Shown here piece by piece: positions 46,029 to 54,731 of a DNA stretch of 64,000 nt; the first letter of the stretch is position 1; each line of letters starts with the position of its first letter. The translations under genes and the position numbers were made by a program. Location: assembly GCF_009664975.1 (NCBI RefSeq), contig NZ_WJXB01000003.1, forward strand, positions 310,001-374,000. The letters are read 5' to 3'. Origin of the DNA: Paenibacillus monticola. Its GTDB lineage: Bacteria > Bacillota > Bacilli > Paenibacillales > Paenibacillaceae. The notes beneath the pieces are model-generated. The model did not search any database, was not told where the DNA came from, and saw only the letters and a list, made by a program, of their open reading frames with translations.

Positions 46029-47083
46029 AGCTCCCTCCTTTCCTTGCGTGCAAGATAGAGGAAGAAGGGGACACCAATAAGCGCAACGATCGCCCCCACT
46101 GGCGTTTCATACGGGGGGTTAACCATCCGGGCCCCAAGGTCAGCGAAGACGACCAGCAAACTGCCCAACACAGCCGAACATGGAATAATCCAGCGATAAT
46201 CCACACCAACCAGATAGCGGGTCAAATGCGGAATAATTAGACCAATGAAACCTACTGCACCGACCACTGCTACAGAGGAACCGGCTAGGATCAAGACAAT
46301 TAGCGCGCCAGCCAATTTAACCAGACCGGTTCGTTGCCCCAGTCCCTTGGCAATATCCTCACCCAGACTGAGCATAGTTATAGAACGAGATAACGCTATA
46401 GCACCCATCATCGCTCCTCCTATCCAGGGGAACATTATCTTCAACTGGAACCACTTGGTGCCTGCCACACCCCCTGCATACCAGAAAGCCAGATCTTGAC
46501 CAATATGAAAATATAAAGCGACCCCTTCGCTCAGCGCTGAGAGCAATGCACTAAACGCGGCACCAGCCAGCACCAAACGCGCGGGCGACAGACCCCCTTG
46601 GGCCATGGAACCAATACCATACACTATTCCTGCACCTGCTCCCGCTCCCACAAAGGCATACAGAATCAGATACATAAACGAAAGATTCGGAAAAAAAGCA
46701 AAGCAGAGTGCCAGGGCAAATCCGGCACCTGAGTTAATGCCCATCAGACCGGAATCCGCCAAGGGGTTTCGGGTCATACCCTGCATAATAGCCCCGGCTA
46801 CCGCAAAGCTGGCCCCAACCATTGCACCACCTAACACCCGAGGCAAACGTAATTCCCGAATAATCTGATGGTCCGTAAGCTCCGGATTAAAGTGAATAAT
46901 GGCTGCCCATACGACAGACCATTTAATGTCAGCGGCTCCAAAAGAGACCGATACAGCCATACCCAGCGCTAGCAGAATCAGGCCACCGACCAAGATTAAT
47001 GTCGCAGCCCAAGGGCGTGAACGGAATTTCTCTTTATCCGCTTTTCTATTCACCCCTACTCTAGTAGTCACTTGTTGATTCAT
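46025..47083 (-). CDS. FecCD-family iron-siderophore ABC permease
   Basis: 352 aa from ATG 47083 (AGGTGA upstream); a GTG at 47092 would add three residues. Homologous to the next gene: IIRELRLPRVLGGAMVGASFAVAGAIMQG, then NPLADSGLMGINSGAGFALA, and VGAVGFIGLIIPHLTRYLVG, with about nine helices. It is the first gene of the Fur-box operon and pairs with the overlapping second permease to import ferric siderophores. The specific siderophore is unknown. The binding protein and ATPase must be encoded elsewhere. Confidence 0.93.
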   Translation of the reverse strand: MNQQVTTRVGVNRKADKEKFRSRPWAATLILVGGLILLALGMAVSVSFGAADIKWSVVWAAIIHFNPELTDHQIIRELRLPRVLGGAMVGASFAVAGAIMQGMTRNPLADSGLMGINSGAGFALALCFAFFPNLSFMYLILYAFVGAGAGAGIVYGIGSMAQGGLSPARLVLAGAAFSALLSALSEGVALYFHIGQDLAFWYAGGVAGTKWFQLKIMFPWIGGAMMGAIALSRSITMLSLGEDIAKGLGQRTGLVKLAGALIVLILAGSSVAVVGAVGFIGLIIPHLTRYLVGVDYRWIIPCSAVLGSLLVVFADLGARMVNPPYETPVGAIVALIGVPFFLYLARKERREL

Positions 47084-47108
47084 GAATGTCACCTGTTTTC
47101 TATGAAAT

Positions 47109-47129
47109 TGATTATCATTATCATTACCA
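47109..47129 (-). promoter_or_regulatory. Fur box upstream of the iron permease operon
   Basis: On the minus strand TGATAATGATAATCA is one base off the 7-1-7 Fur consensus TGATAATNATTATCA, with more GATAAT-type repeats on each side. It starts 26 bp before the first permease. Iron-replete repression of the operon is expected. Confidence 0.85.
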
Positions 47130-47204
47130 TTCTTTATAGTATTGTAATTTATGTTCCCTTAGTTTGGCAATGGACAAATATAATCTGCCCTTTAGCATAG
47201 CAAT

Positions 47205-47239
47205 AAAAAGCCAGCCTCCGAGTGATCGGGGCTGGCTGC
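47205..47239 (-). terminator. Intrinsic terminator after the small membrane gene
   Basis: AGCCAGCCCCGA pairs with CGGAGGCTGGCT on the minus strand, followed by TTTTTATT. Confidence 0.88.
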
Positions 47240-47241
47240 TT

Positions 47242-47463
47242 TTAGCGGGTATAATCCTCATATTCATCAGTTCTACTTAACTTATGATACATATATTCAT
47301 CATTCTTCAGCTTGGATAGCTGCCCTATTCCGGCAAATACGATAAACAGCACCAGGATTAATCCGTAAGCATACATGAACTGATTCAAGTAGAAGCAGAC
47401 TACGATGGCAACAAAAATGAACAACAATAACATCATTGCAATCCTGGATAATATTTTTTTCAT
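47242..47463 (-). CDS. Small two-helix membrane protein
   Basis: 73 aa. A basic start (MKKILSR), two adjoining helices (about residues 8-27 and 32-48) and a polar, acidic C-terminus (KLKNDEYMYHKLSRTDEYEDYTR). AAGGGGG lies eight bases before the ATG. It starts directly at the stop of the TetR gene (TAAATG), so it is translated from the same message, and a terminator closes the unit. No family was recognised and its function is unknown; the joint transcript with a TetR regulator hints at a linked stress or efflux-type role. Confidence 0.7.
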   Translation of the reverse strand: MKKILSRIAMMLLLFIFVAIVVCFYLNQFMYAYGLILVLFIVFAGIGQLSKLKNDEYMYHKLSRTDEYEDYTR

Positions 47464-48066
47464 TTATAATACCCCCTTGGCACTAGATAAGAGGAGCAAC
47501 CCATTTGCTCCATTCTGGATCAGCTTCGCCGATTTTACTGCTAATTCCTCTTTCGATAAGCTTTTATTGTTGTTCCACTTTAAAGCAACTCCATAAATCG
47601 ACCAACTCACAATAATAATGGAAAGCTCCATTTCTTCTGAGAAATGCTCCGGCTCAGCAACGCATGGTTTAGCGATTCCCGCAATAAAGGCAGCCAAGCG
47701 GGAGATGATTTTCTCTTCCATCAGGGACATCACGGATGAACTAATCTTTCTACAGGCATTTTTAATAAACATGAAGTAGTCGCAGACAGCCATTATTAAT
47801 TTCTCCAAGGTTTCAATACTAAAGGAGCTATCATCAATCTTGTTTCTGGCAAGGGTTTGGTCAAAGAACTCTAGAAAAAGCACTTCCAACAGCATGTACT
47901 TATCCACATAGTGCGCATAGAAGGTCGCCCGGTTAATCGTGGCTAATTCCGTAATGTCCTTCACAGTGATCGATTCGAAATCACGCTCCATCATGAGCTT
48001 AATAAAGGCATCTTTAATTAACTGTTTCGAACGTATTACGCGCGGATCATTCTCATTAGCTATCAT
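47464..48066 (-). CDS. TetR/AcrR family regulator
   Basis: 200 aa. The N-terminal DNA-binding domain (about 12-58) has SKQLIKDAFIKLMMERDFESITV and the helix-turn-helix ITELATINRATFYAHYVDK. The C-terminal ligand domain is variable, as usual. It is divergent from the SDR oxidoreductase gene at 48.3 kb across a 202-bp region that contains palindromes and inverted copies of GTTGCTAAA, so that gene, the TetR gene and the small membrane gene are its likely targets. Inducer unknown. Confidence 0.9.
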   Translation of the reverse strand: MIANENDPRVIRSKQLIKDAFIKLMMERDFESITVKDITELATINRATFYAHYVDKYMLLEVLFLEFFDQTLARNKIDDSSFSIETLEKLIMAVCDYFMFIKNACRKISSSVMSLMEEKIISRLAAFIAGIAKPCVAEPEHFSEEMELSIIIVSWSIYGVALKWNNNKSLSKEELAVKSAKLIQNGANGLLLLSSAKGVL

Positions 48067-48205
48067 ACATCCACCCTATCCTCATTGTACCGATTCACTT
48101 TACCAACAGATCTGACACTGCGTTGCTAAAGTATACAAACCATCGATTATGCTGGTTGACCTGGTATTTCTTAAGCCTTAGTATACTAGATAAGCAGCGT
48201 CTTAA

Positions 48206-48217
48206 CAACAAATGTTG
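48206..48217. promoter_or_regulatory. Candidate TetR operator between regulator and SDR genes
   Basis: CAACAAATGTTG is a perfect palindrome with two central bases. Around it lie TTTAGCAAC (48219-48227) and, inverted, GTTGCTAAA (48122-48130). They lie in the divergent promoter region, where a TetR protein usually binds. Confidence 0.45.
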
Positions 48218-48268
48218 GTTTAGCAACACAGGATGATTAACTACCAATTTTCTATGGAGGAATAGATA

Positions 48269-49126
48269 ATGACAACCCTAACAAACGATCGAACCGCCCT
48301 TGTTACTGGGGCAAATAACGGAATTGGACTGGAGTTAACGCGGAAGCTGCTGTCTGAAGGCTGGCAGGTTATTTCCCTCATCCGTTCCGGATTCCCCGAG
48401 GACGATACTTTAATCAAGGAGGCCCTGCGCAACAAACAGTTACGGTTCTATACAGCCGAACTAACCAATTTCGACAGTCTGCAGCTTGCATTGAAGCAGA
48501 TTAAAGCAGAAGTAGACAAGATAGATTTGCTGTTCAATAATGCGGGCGGCAGCCTACCGGAATTAAGTTATTCCAAGCAGGGACGCGAGAAGCAGTTCGA
48601 GCTGCATACAGTCGTGCCTTACGTAATTCTCATGGAGCTGAAAGAGCAATTGCGGAGAGGAACCTTGAAAACAGTCATAAACACCTCTACTAGTGCTTTT
48701 AAATATCTCAAAGAATTTGCTCCCGATAAGCTGGAGCGTCCAGAAGTATTCGTTAAGCTATACGGATCCTATGCCACTTCCAAGCTGGCACTTTCCTTAT
48801 GGACCCGTGAGCTCGCCCCCATGCTTGCCGCCGAGGGAATTAAGCTATTGAGCGTGGACCCAGGAGCAAACAACACGATGCGCAAAGGCAAAAAATCAGG
48901 GATACCCATCTACCTGAAGCCGCTGATGAAGTTCTTCTTCGCACCTCCAACCAAAGGTGCAACACTACTGTATGAAGCTGCGCTAGGGGCAGACAAGTAT
49001 CTATCAGGTGTCTTCTTGGTAAATGGGAACGTTCGGGAGCTGAAGTTCCTCGAACAAGGTCCGAAAATTCTAGAGCAGGTAAAAGCCATCTATGAGCGAG
49101 AGTTCATGGCAGTCATCAAGAATTGA
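48269..49126 (+). CDS. SDR-family NAD(P)-dependent oxidoreductase
   Basis: 285 aa short-chain dehydrogenase. Cofactor motif ALVTGANNGIGLELTRKLL (residues 11-29), NNAGG (about 91) and YGSYATSKLALSLWTREL with the catalytic Tyr-x3-Lys form; the catalytic Ser is in INTSTSAF. Length and motifs are normal, and the resemblance is to protochlorophyllide-reductase/retinol-dehydrogenase-like SDRs. ATG 48269 follows GGAGGAATAG. It is divergent from a TetR gene that probably represses it. The 3' end overlaps the convergent BceB-like gene by 11 bp. Confidence 0.9.
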   Translation: MTTLTNDRTALVTGANNGIGLELTRKLLSEGWQVISLIRSGFPEDDTLIKEALRNKQLRFYTAELTNFDSLQLALKQIKAEVDKIDLLFNNAGGSLPELSYSKQGREKQFELHTVVPYVILMELKEQLRRGTLKTVINTSTSAFKYLKEFAPDKLERPEVFVKLYGSYATSKLALSLWTRELAPMLAAEGIKLLSVDPGANNTMRKGKKSGIPIYLKPLMKFFFAPPTKGATLLYEAALGADKYLSGVFLVNGNVRELKFLEQGPKILEQVKAIYEREFMAVIKN

Positions 49127-51062
49127 TATCCAATCCCATTACAGCCAACATCTTGCGAGTATAGAGTCTGGTATACAGCAGATAGAACAGCAACTGCAAG
49201 ACCAGATAAATACTTCCTGCAAGCAAGGAAAGACCCAACGGCTCCAGCGCTTTGTGATTAATAACTTTTACCATATACACAAAATAAAATGTAGCGAAAA
49301 CGATGCTCAGCACATAGGGCAGAATAAACAGCAGCCTGAACGGTTTAACCATCATTGCAGCGGCTTCCTTGGAAGTCATTCCGATCTTGGCAAGCTTCCT
49401 GTATTTGATCTTCTCTCTCTCCAAGTCCATGAGGATACTAAAATGCAATACCACGGCAGAGGACACAATAAATAATAAAGCTACGAACGCGAATAGAAAA
49501 AGTCCAAATTGATTGGCTTGTTTAAGAGTGGTAAGTTCACCTATTCTTGAACCTGTTCCAAACGCGAAGGCATCCTGTCGATCATCGCCATACCAAGTAT
49601 CTGTGTTGTCCTTATTGTACTTAGCTAATGCCGTATTCAGCTTGGCGTCGATAGCTGCAGTCTGCTTCCAATTCTTGAAATTCAGTAGATGGAGTTGACC
49701 GATCTCTGGGTGAAGTGCTTGGAGCGCCGTATAATCCTGTTCGCTGACGATGATCTGCAGCCCGTTTGTAAGGAGTGGAAGTCGGTTAAACAACATACTC
49801 ACAATTGAGCCTTGAGAGAGCAACGTCTTCTTACCAGAAGCAAGCTCGATGTCGTAGGTCGGCATTACTGGTATATTATTTTCGTAGCCGTCCGTCTGAT
49901 CCACTAAAGCAAGATTCAGAAAATGATCCTGTTCCACTTGATAAGTACTGCCGGTTAACGCATTAATATTCTGATCCAGGAATACTTTTGTCGGAAATAG
50001 CTCGATATATTCCAGCACTTGATGAGTTGTAAGCGGCGTTGTGCCCTTGTCCACGATCTCATTTAATGTCTCATCCGAAATTCGATTCTTTCCGAACACC
50101 TCCAGATAAGCAATATGATAAGGGTTATGTTTAACAGCGTTTTTCTGCGATTCGTTGGATAAAAAAAGGACCATACTGCTGAGAAAAAGGCTAAAGGTAA
50201 TCAGGATAGTGATCAGCAAAAGGATGATGCGGGAACGACCCAGCGTGTAGCTCAGATCAGAACTAAACACCATGTGTTTATGATAGGCTTTCGGTGAGCG
50301 TGACAAACTGAATTTAATCCAGTCCCCCAGACTGGATAGTAGTAAGAAGATTCCGAACATACTAATGGCCATACTTCTAAAAATAATATTGGAGTTATCT
50401 ATAGTTAGATGGCTAAGCAGATCATAAACCGCAAAGCCCAGTAGGGCGATACCGATGAAACCGGGCACTTTTCCGTGGATCAGACTGCGGTCTGCGGTCC
50501 TTTTTTCTTTTAATAGACGTACTATACTGTATCTCCAGGTTAAGAGTAGGTTGCCGGCAATCGCTATTACATACACTGCACCAAAAAATAAAGCGGTATA
50601 CAGATAACTATCCAACGTTAATGTAAACGAGACATTTCCCATATCAATCATTTGTGAGACGATCAGATAAAAAAGTGGTGCGAAGACCGTTCCTGCCACT
50701 AGTCCAGTAACGATGGAAATGATGGCGATCAGACCATTCTCCAACAGCATAATCTTGCGGATATTTTGAGTCGACATGCCAAGAACCATGAACAGCCCAA
50801 ACTCGCTTTTTCTGAATTTCACAAAGGTAGTCTGCGCATAAATAATTAACAACACAGAGAACGCACGGATCACATAAAGAGGCGCCGTTAGATTTCCGGA
50901 TATCATCCCATTGACTTCATAAGGATTATTGAATTGTGGGTTCGTGTACAGCATGTAGTAGGAGAAGTAGATCATGATCGTAAAGCTGCTGCACAGGAAA
51001 AACAATAGATATCTTCTAAAGTTAGCCTTAAAGATCTGAAAGGCCATTCTCCTAAAAGTCAT
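49116..51062 (-). CDS. BceB/VraG-like peptide-antibiotic ABC permease (FtsX-type)
   Basis: 648 aa from ATG 51062 (GGAGGGGGAG before it, overlapping the ATPase stop by 11 bp); a longer frame up to 51206 lies inside the ATPase gene. Ten helices: one near the start (about 18-40), a group of nine, and the large extracellular loop (about 310-535) that is the mark of the BceB group. An FtsX-like core is in FVKFRKSEFGLFMVLGMS and MDLEREKIKYRKLAKIGMTSKEAAAMM. Such transporters detect and remove bacitracin-like or lantibiotic peptides. The usual BceRS regulators are not next to it here. Confidence 0.9.
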   Translation of the reverse strand: MTFRRMAFQIFKANFRRYLLFFLCSSFTIMIYFSYYMLYTNPQFNNPYEVNGMISGNLTAPLYVIRAFSVLLIIYAQTTFVKFRKSEFGLFMVLGMSTQNIRKIMLLENGLIAIISIVTGLVAGTVFAPLFYLIVSQMIDMGNVSFTLTLDSYLYTALFFGAVYVIAIAGNLLLTWRYSIVRLLKEKRTADRSLIHGKVPGFIGIALLGFAVYDLLSHLTIDNSNIIFRSMAISMFGIFLLLSSLGDWIKFSLSRSPKAYHKHMVFSSDLSYTLGRSRIILLLITILITFSLFLSSMVLFLSNESQKNAVKHNPYHIAYLEVFGKNRISDETLNEIVDKGTTPLTTHQVLEYIELFPTKVFLDQNINALTGSTYQVEQDHFLNLALVDQTDGYENNIPVMPTYDIELASGKKTLLSQGSIVSMLFNRLPLLTNGLQIIVSEQDYTALQALHPEIGQLHLLNFKNWKQTAAIDAKLNTALAKYNKDNTDTWYGDDRQDAFAFGTGSRIGELTTLKQANQFGLFLFAFVALLFIVSSAVVLHFSILMDLEREKIKYRKLAKIGMTSKEAAAMMVKPFRLLFILPYVLSIVFATFYFVYMVKVINHKALEPLGLSLLAGSIYLVLQLLFYLLYTRLYTRKMLAVMGLDINS

Positions 51063-51822
51063 CTTCTCCCCCTCCCATAACTGCCAACGTTTCCAATATA
51101 GTGTCAAAAAAGGCTTTGCGCGTGCCCTCCCTGGCAATCTCCATGCCGACTGTACCGTCCTTAATAAAGACCACTCTGCTGCAGAAGCTGGCCGCAAACG
51201 GATCATGGGTAACCATCACGATCGTTGCTGCCTGCTCAGAGTTCAGCTTGCTGAAGCATTTCATCACTGTGCTTGCAGACTTGGAATCCAAATTCCCTGT
51301 AGGCTCATCCGCAAAAATCACATCCGGGTCATTAATAATCGCTCTGCTGATCGCCGTCCGCTGCTGCTGGCCCCCTGATACCGTGTACGGATATTTGTCC
51401 TTCACTTCATCGATATCAAATAGCAACAGGGTCGCATCCGTCTTGGCGTTAATGTCTTCCACCTCTTGTTCATCCAACACCATCGGCAGCATTACATTTT
51501 CGCGTAGAGTCAGACTGTCCAGCAGATTATAATCCTGAAACACAAACCCCATCCGCTGCCGCCGAAAAAGCGCAAGCTCGTTCTTGGTCATCTCACTTAT
51601 AATGGTCTCCGCAATCCGTACCATCCCACTATATTCCGTATCAATTCCGCTGAGTATATTCAAAAGCGTCGTCTTCCCGCTGCCCGAAGGCCCCATAATC
51701 GCCACGAACTCCCCACTGTCCACACTCAGGCTGATGTCTCGCAGGGCTTGATACCCATTTCCTTTTCCTTTACCTTTACCTTTATACTCCTTGGAGAGAT
51801 TCTCTACTTCTAGAATTGCCAT
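51052..51822 (-). CDS. BceA-like ABC transporter ATPase
   Basis: 256 aa ATPase. Walker A GPSGSGKTT (about residues 45-53), Q-loop FVFQDYNLLDSLTLRENVMLPMVL (split), signature VSGGQQQR (about 150), Walker B DVIFADEPTGNLDS and His switch VMVTHDPF are complete. It is partnered with the overlapping BceB-type permease. Residues 13-22 are a KGKGKGKGNG stretch coded by a near-perfect hexamer repeat (about 51755-51785), which is not part of the usual ATPase and might vary in length. It has no two-component genes beside it. Confidence 0.94.
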   Translation of the reverse strand: MAILEVENLSKEYKGKGKGKGNGYQALRDISLSVDSGEFVAIMGPSGSGKTTLLNILSGIDTEYSGMVRIAETIISEMTKNELALFRRQRMGFVFQDYNLLDSLTLRENVMLPMVLDEQEVEDINAKTDATLLLFDIDEVKDKYPYTVSGGQQQRTAISRAIINDPDVIFADEPTGNLDSKSASTVMKCFSKLNSEQAATIVMVTHDPFAASFCSRVVFIKDGTVGMEIAREGTRKAFFDTILETLAVMGGGEDDF

Positions 51823-51852
51823 TTCGGTCTCTTCTTTCTCTGGTAGATATAT

Positions 51853-52227
51853 TTATGCATCAAACAACTCATGATTTTCCTTTTTTATTTTATTAAGGCA
51901 TTGATTAATTCTATCCATGTCAATAAATTCTCTATCTACAGATGCTACAAACAATAGCTTTAACCAGAAAGCATCGCCCTCAGCATAATTTTCAATAGCT
52001 TGCTTGATGTTGTCTTCGGTTAAGGACTTTACAATAATGTCGGGCTGTGTTGCAGATATGAAATTCAGGTTCTCCTTATCCATATAGCTACGCAAATTAT
52101 CTGGAGTACTCACCACAACAGTTATCCGTGTTCCATCTTCTAATTCGATAAATACATCGATATTATTATTATCAATATCTGCTATTTTAGATAGTACAGT
52201 TGGATATTCAATCTTACTAACTTTCAT
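51853..52227 (-). CDS. Hypothetical protein, AT-rich gene
   Basis: 124 aa cytoplasmic protein with a clear AAAGGAGA ribosome site before ATG 52227. The first half looks beta-rich (IDVFIELEDGTRITVVVSTPDNL), the second helical (KQAIENYAEGDAFWLKLLF, INQCLNKIKKENHEL). No domain was recognised. It is visibly AT-richer than its neighbours and acidic, which is common for toxin-immunity genes, but this is only a guess from size and composition. It is followed by the BceAB genes after 30 bp and may be co-transcribed with them. Confidence 0.6.
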   Translation of the reverse strand: MKVSKIEYPTVLSKIADIDNNNIDVFIELEDGTRITVVVSTPDNLRSYMDKENLNFISATQPDIIVKSLTEDNIKQAIENYAEGDAFWLKLLFVASVDREFIDMDRINQCLNKIKKENHELFDA

Positions 52228-52259
52228 TTAAGGGTCTCCTTTAAGTACTACATGATCTG

Positions 52260-52446
52260 ACTGCACTTTGTACAGTAGAATTAAGAGATCGAACCTTCAT
52301 AAAACAATCTATTGTACTTTGTGCAATTGAAATTCGAAAAATCACTTCTTGGGGACCTTTCACCTAAATTCTAGTGTGCAAATTACATTAGAATGAGAAA
52401 TTGAGTTAAATATCCCTGATTCTACTGTACAAAATACAATAGAATC
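52260..52446. repeat. Cluster of four short palindromes related to TGTACTTTGTGCA
   Basis: Four imperfect hairpins within 190 bp: 52260-52276 (ACTGCACTTTGTACAGT), 52311-52327 (ATTGTACTTTGTGCAAT), 52371-52391 (CTAGTGTGC..TTACATTAG) and 52418-52446 (12-bp arms GATTCTACTGTA / TACAATAGAATC). A further perfect copy lies at 29056. All lie between genes. They could be a miniature repeat family or multiple operators. Confidence 0.6.
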
Positions 52447-52523
52447 AGATCATGATTTCTAATACCCACTTTGGTGAGGAAACAGAGAATGGCACCAGAG
52501 ATCTTGTTTACTCTTTTTTTCAA

Positions 52524-52724
52524 TTAAAGGGTACTGAATGCATAAAGTGAAGAAGTAAGACATGCAACGCAGGCTATCAATGATACTATCATTTGATAAT
52601 TTCTACGTGCTCCCGCCTCTGCTCCTTTCAACTCAAAGAATTGAACCATCAATACTAAACTCAAGTTAATCGACATTAAACCTATGTAGAGTCTTTCAAG
52701 GGGGTTAACAAATATCGAATCCAC
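52524..52724 (-). CDS. Possible small membrane protein
   Basis: 66 aa from GTG 52724 with two hydrophobic stretches (about residues 12-30 and 44-63) and a short polar loop (KGAEAGARRNY). The composition is protein-like, but the start lacks a clear ribosome site, so the gene is uncertain. It lies between the palindrome cluster and the oleate hydratase terminator. Confidence 0.35.
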   Translation of the reverse strand: MDSIFVNPLERLYIGLMSINLSLVLMVQFFELKGAEAGARRNYQMIVSLIACVACLTSSLYAFSTL

Positions 52725-52848
52725 TTCAATGATTGTTTAGTCAATAGATTTGCCTCCTAATCGTAAGCTCCTCCAACTCCTTAACACTATACATCTGTCC
52801 CCCATAATTATCCAATATCTCCTTGCTCATGCACAAGTGCTATGTACA

Positions 52849-52879
52849 AAAATAGAGCCTGCTTCAAGAAGCAGGCCCT
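52849..52879 (-). terminator. Intrinsic terminator after the oleate hydratase gene
   Basis: GCCTGCTTC pairs with GAAGCAGGC around a 3-nt loop, followed on the minus strand by TATTTTTG. Confidence 0.88.
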
Positions 52880-52893
52880 TATCATTCATTTAT

Positions 52894-54591
52894 TTACAGC
52901 AGCAACTTAGCAATCACAGTGCCGCTCAAAAGCTGGCCCAATGTTTTGTCGAGCGGAAGCGTTTTGTTGCCCATGCAGGTTCTGAGCGCTGTCAGCAGCA
53001 CACGGATGTCATACTTGCTCGGATGGACAGGGATCACTTCTTTTTCAAGATTCAGCAATTGGTACGACGCCATCATAGCCGATCTCACTGAATATTCCAC
53101 AGTAAAAACGCAGTCATCCGCCACTTCGGCGAACTGACCGAGGAAGGCAAAGTTAGTGCTGCCTTGCGGAACCACCTCCGGACGATCACCCAGCACACGA
53201 GGCATAAACTGTGATGTGATATAAGGCATCATGCAAGGAATGACGTTGGTCGTATGCTCCAGAATTTCCGGGATACGATCCTTCAGTCCAATATGATAGC
53301 ACAGCTCCTGAAGCAACTCGCTACCGGTACAGTCAGCCATTTTCTTCTTGATGAAGTTGCCTTCTGTATCAGGGAATAAACCGTACGCCCACAGTACCTT
53401 GACGTTCTCCGGCTGGTTGATGAAATGAGGTTGCTTCGGTGCAGTCCATGACATCATCCAGTTGGAATCTTTAATCGTAACCACTCCGCCCATGCCTGGC
53501 AAATCACCAGTCAGTTCTAACAGATACGGGAATACGATCTCGTCATCGGTAAATGTCATGGTAAAAGATAACCACTTGGTCTTGTCGATATCGCCACAGA
53601 ATACCTCTGGATGGCCGAAATCAGGAGACTTTGCCGCCAGCTTTTCCCATAGACTCCAGCAGCCCCGTTCCGTTAGCGAGCGATTGAGGATAGCCGGATG
53701 ATCCATGTCACCCCGCGTGGAATTCTCTGTCATAGAACCGTTTGTTACCATGACCAGATCATTGCGGGTAGTCGAAATAGTCTTCGGTGATCCGTTCACC
53801 AGCAGTTGAATCCCAGTTACAGTTGTTTCTCCGTTAGCAAAATCATAATCCAGATCCACCACCTGATGGCCTTTATCAAAGTTGACGCCTTGCGCTTCCA
53901 GCCATTTCAGCAGCGGAAGAATCAACGAATCGTACTGATTGTATTCAGTATGCAGGATGCCTTTCAATTGGTTCATACCGGAAATCAGATGCATAAAGCG
54001 CTCCATATATCGTTTAACCTCAACCACACTATGCCAATTCTCAAAAGCAAACATTGAGCGCCAGAAATACCAGAAGTTCGTTTCCAGGAAGGTCGGATCA
54101 AAGAACTGTTCAATAGTGACTGCACCCAGCTTCTCTTCCGTAGCTAAAGTCAGCTTGCCTAACTGCAGCGCATGTGCGGTCGACAGACCTAACGAGGAGA
54201 AGTCAGCCTTTTGACCTTCATTTTCGACCAGGCGACAATGGGATTCAATTGGTTCTGCAAGGTTCAACTCACGGAACTCATCCAGCACCGTACGGTCGGG
54301 ATTGGTCAGGGAAGGAATAAATCCGTACAGCTCCATAAAACATTCAAAATGTTCTTCAATCTCGCGTCCACCCCGAGCACTGTAACCGTCCTTGGCATTG
54401 CCTGCACCATCCATCGAACCGCCGTAAATAGCGGATTGCTCTAGAATATGAATATTCTTCCCGGGCATATGCCCGTCACGGATCAGAAAGGCTGCTGCAG
54501 ACAGCGAGGCGATGCCTCCGCCAACTAAATATGCTTTCTTGGATGCGATACCTTCTTGTACTAATGGATTAATTCTTTGATAGGTTCCCAT
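52894..54591 (-). CDS. ohyA: Oleate hydratase (myosin-cross-reactive antigen family)
   Basis: 565 aa flavoenzyme that adds water to the cis-9 double bond of oleic acid to give 10-hydroxystearate, helping Gram-positive bacteria detoxify unsaturated fatty acids. ATG 54591 is chosen for its AAAGGAAG site; 15 more codons are open upstream. FAD motif AYLVGGGIASLSAAAFLI (about residues 20-37), then the family block SMDGAGNAKDGYSARGGREIEEHFECF (split) and the long conserved FAD-domain end region DDCVFTVEYSVRSAMMASYQLL. It follows a TetR gene on the same strand after 140 bp, the usual arrangement for fatty-acid-responsive control. No signal peptide. Confidence 0.95.
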   Translation of the reverse strand: MGTYQRINPLVQEGIASKKAYLVGGGIASLSAAAFLIRDGHMPGKNIHILEQSAIYGGSMDGAGNAKDGYSARGGREIEEHFECFMELYGFIPSLTNPDRTVLDEFRELNLAEPIESHCRLVENEGQKADFSSLGLSTAHALQLGKLTLATEEKLGAVTIEQFFDPTFLETNFWYFWRSMFAFENWHSVVEVKRYMERFMHLISGMNQLKGILHTEYNQYDSLILPLLKWLEAQGVNFDKGHQVVDLDYDFANGETTVTGIQLLVNGSPKTISTTRNDLVMVTNGSMTENSTRGDMDHPAILNRSLTERGCWSLWEKLAAKSPDFGHPEVFCGDIDKTKWLSFTMTFTDDEIVFPYLLELTGDLPGMGGVVTIKDSNWMMSWTAPKQPHFINQPENVKVLWAYGLFPDTEGNFIKKKMADCTGSELLQELCYHIGLKDRIPEILEHTTNVIPCMMPYITSQFMPRVLGDRPEVVPQGSTNFAFLGQFAEVADDCVFTVEYSVRSAMMASYQLLNLEKEVIPVHPSKYDIRVLLTALRTCMGNKTLPLDKTLGQLLSGTVIAKLLL

Positions 54592-54731
54592 TTCTCTTCT
54601 TCCTTTCTCAATTTCAGTAGGTAGTTTGCTTATCAACTGCCTTCAATATACCCACTGAGGAGGAAGAATTCTATGGACAGCTAAGCGCAAATGTGCAGCC
54701 TTTACACATAAGGATGGTTTTGTGTCATTTA

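Noticed and set aside
51063..51206. N-terminal extension of the BceB-like frame
   Set aside because: The 48 extra codons overlap the ATPase gene in another frame, while ATG 51062 has a strong ribosome site and gives the normal family start.
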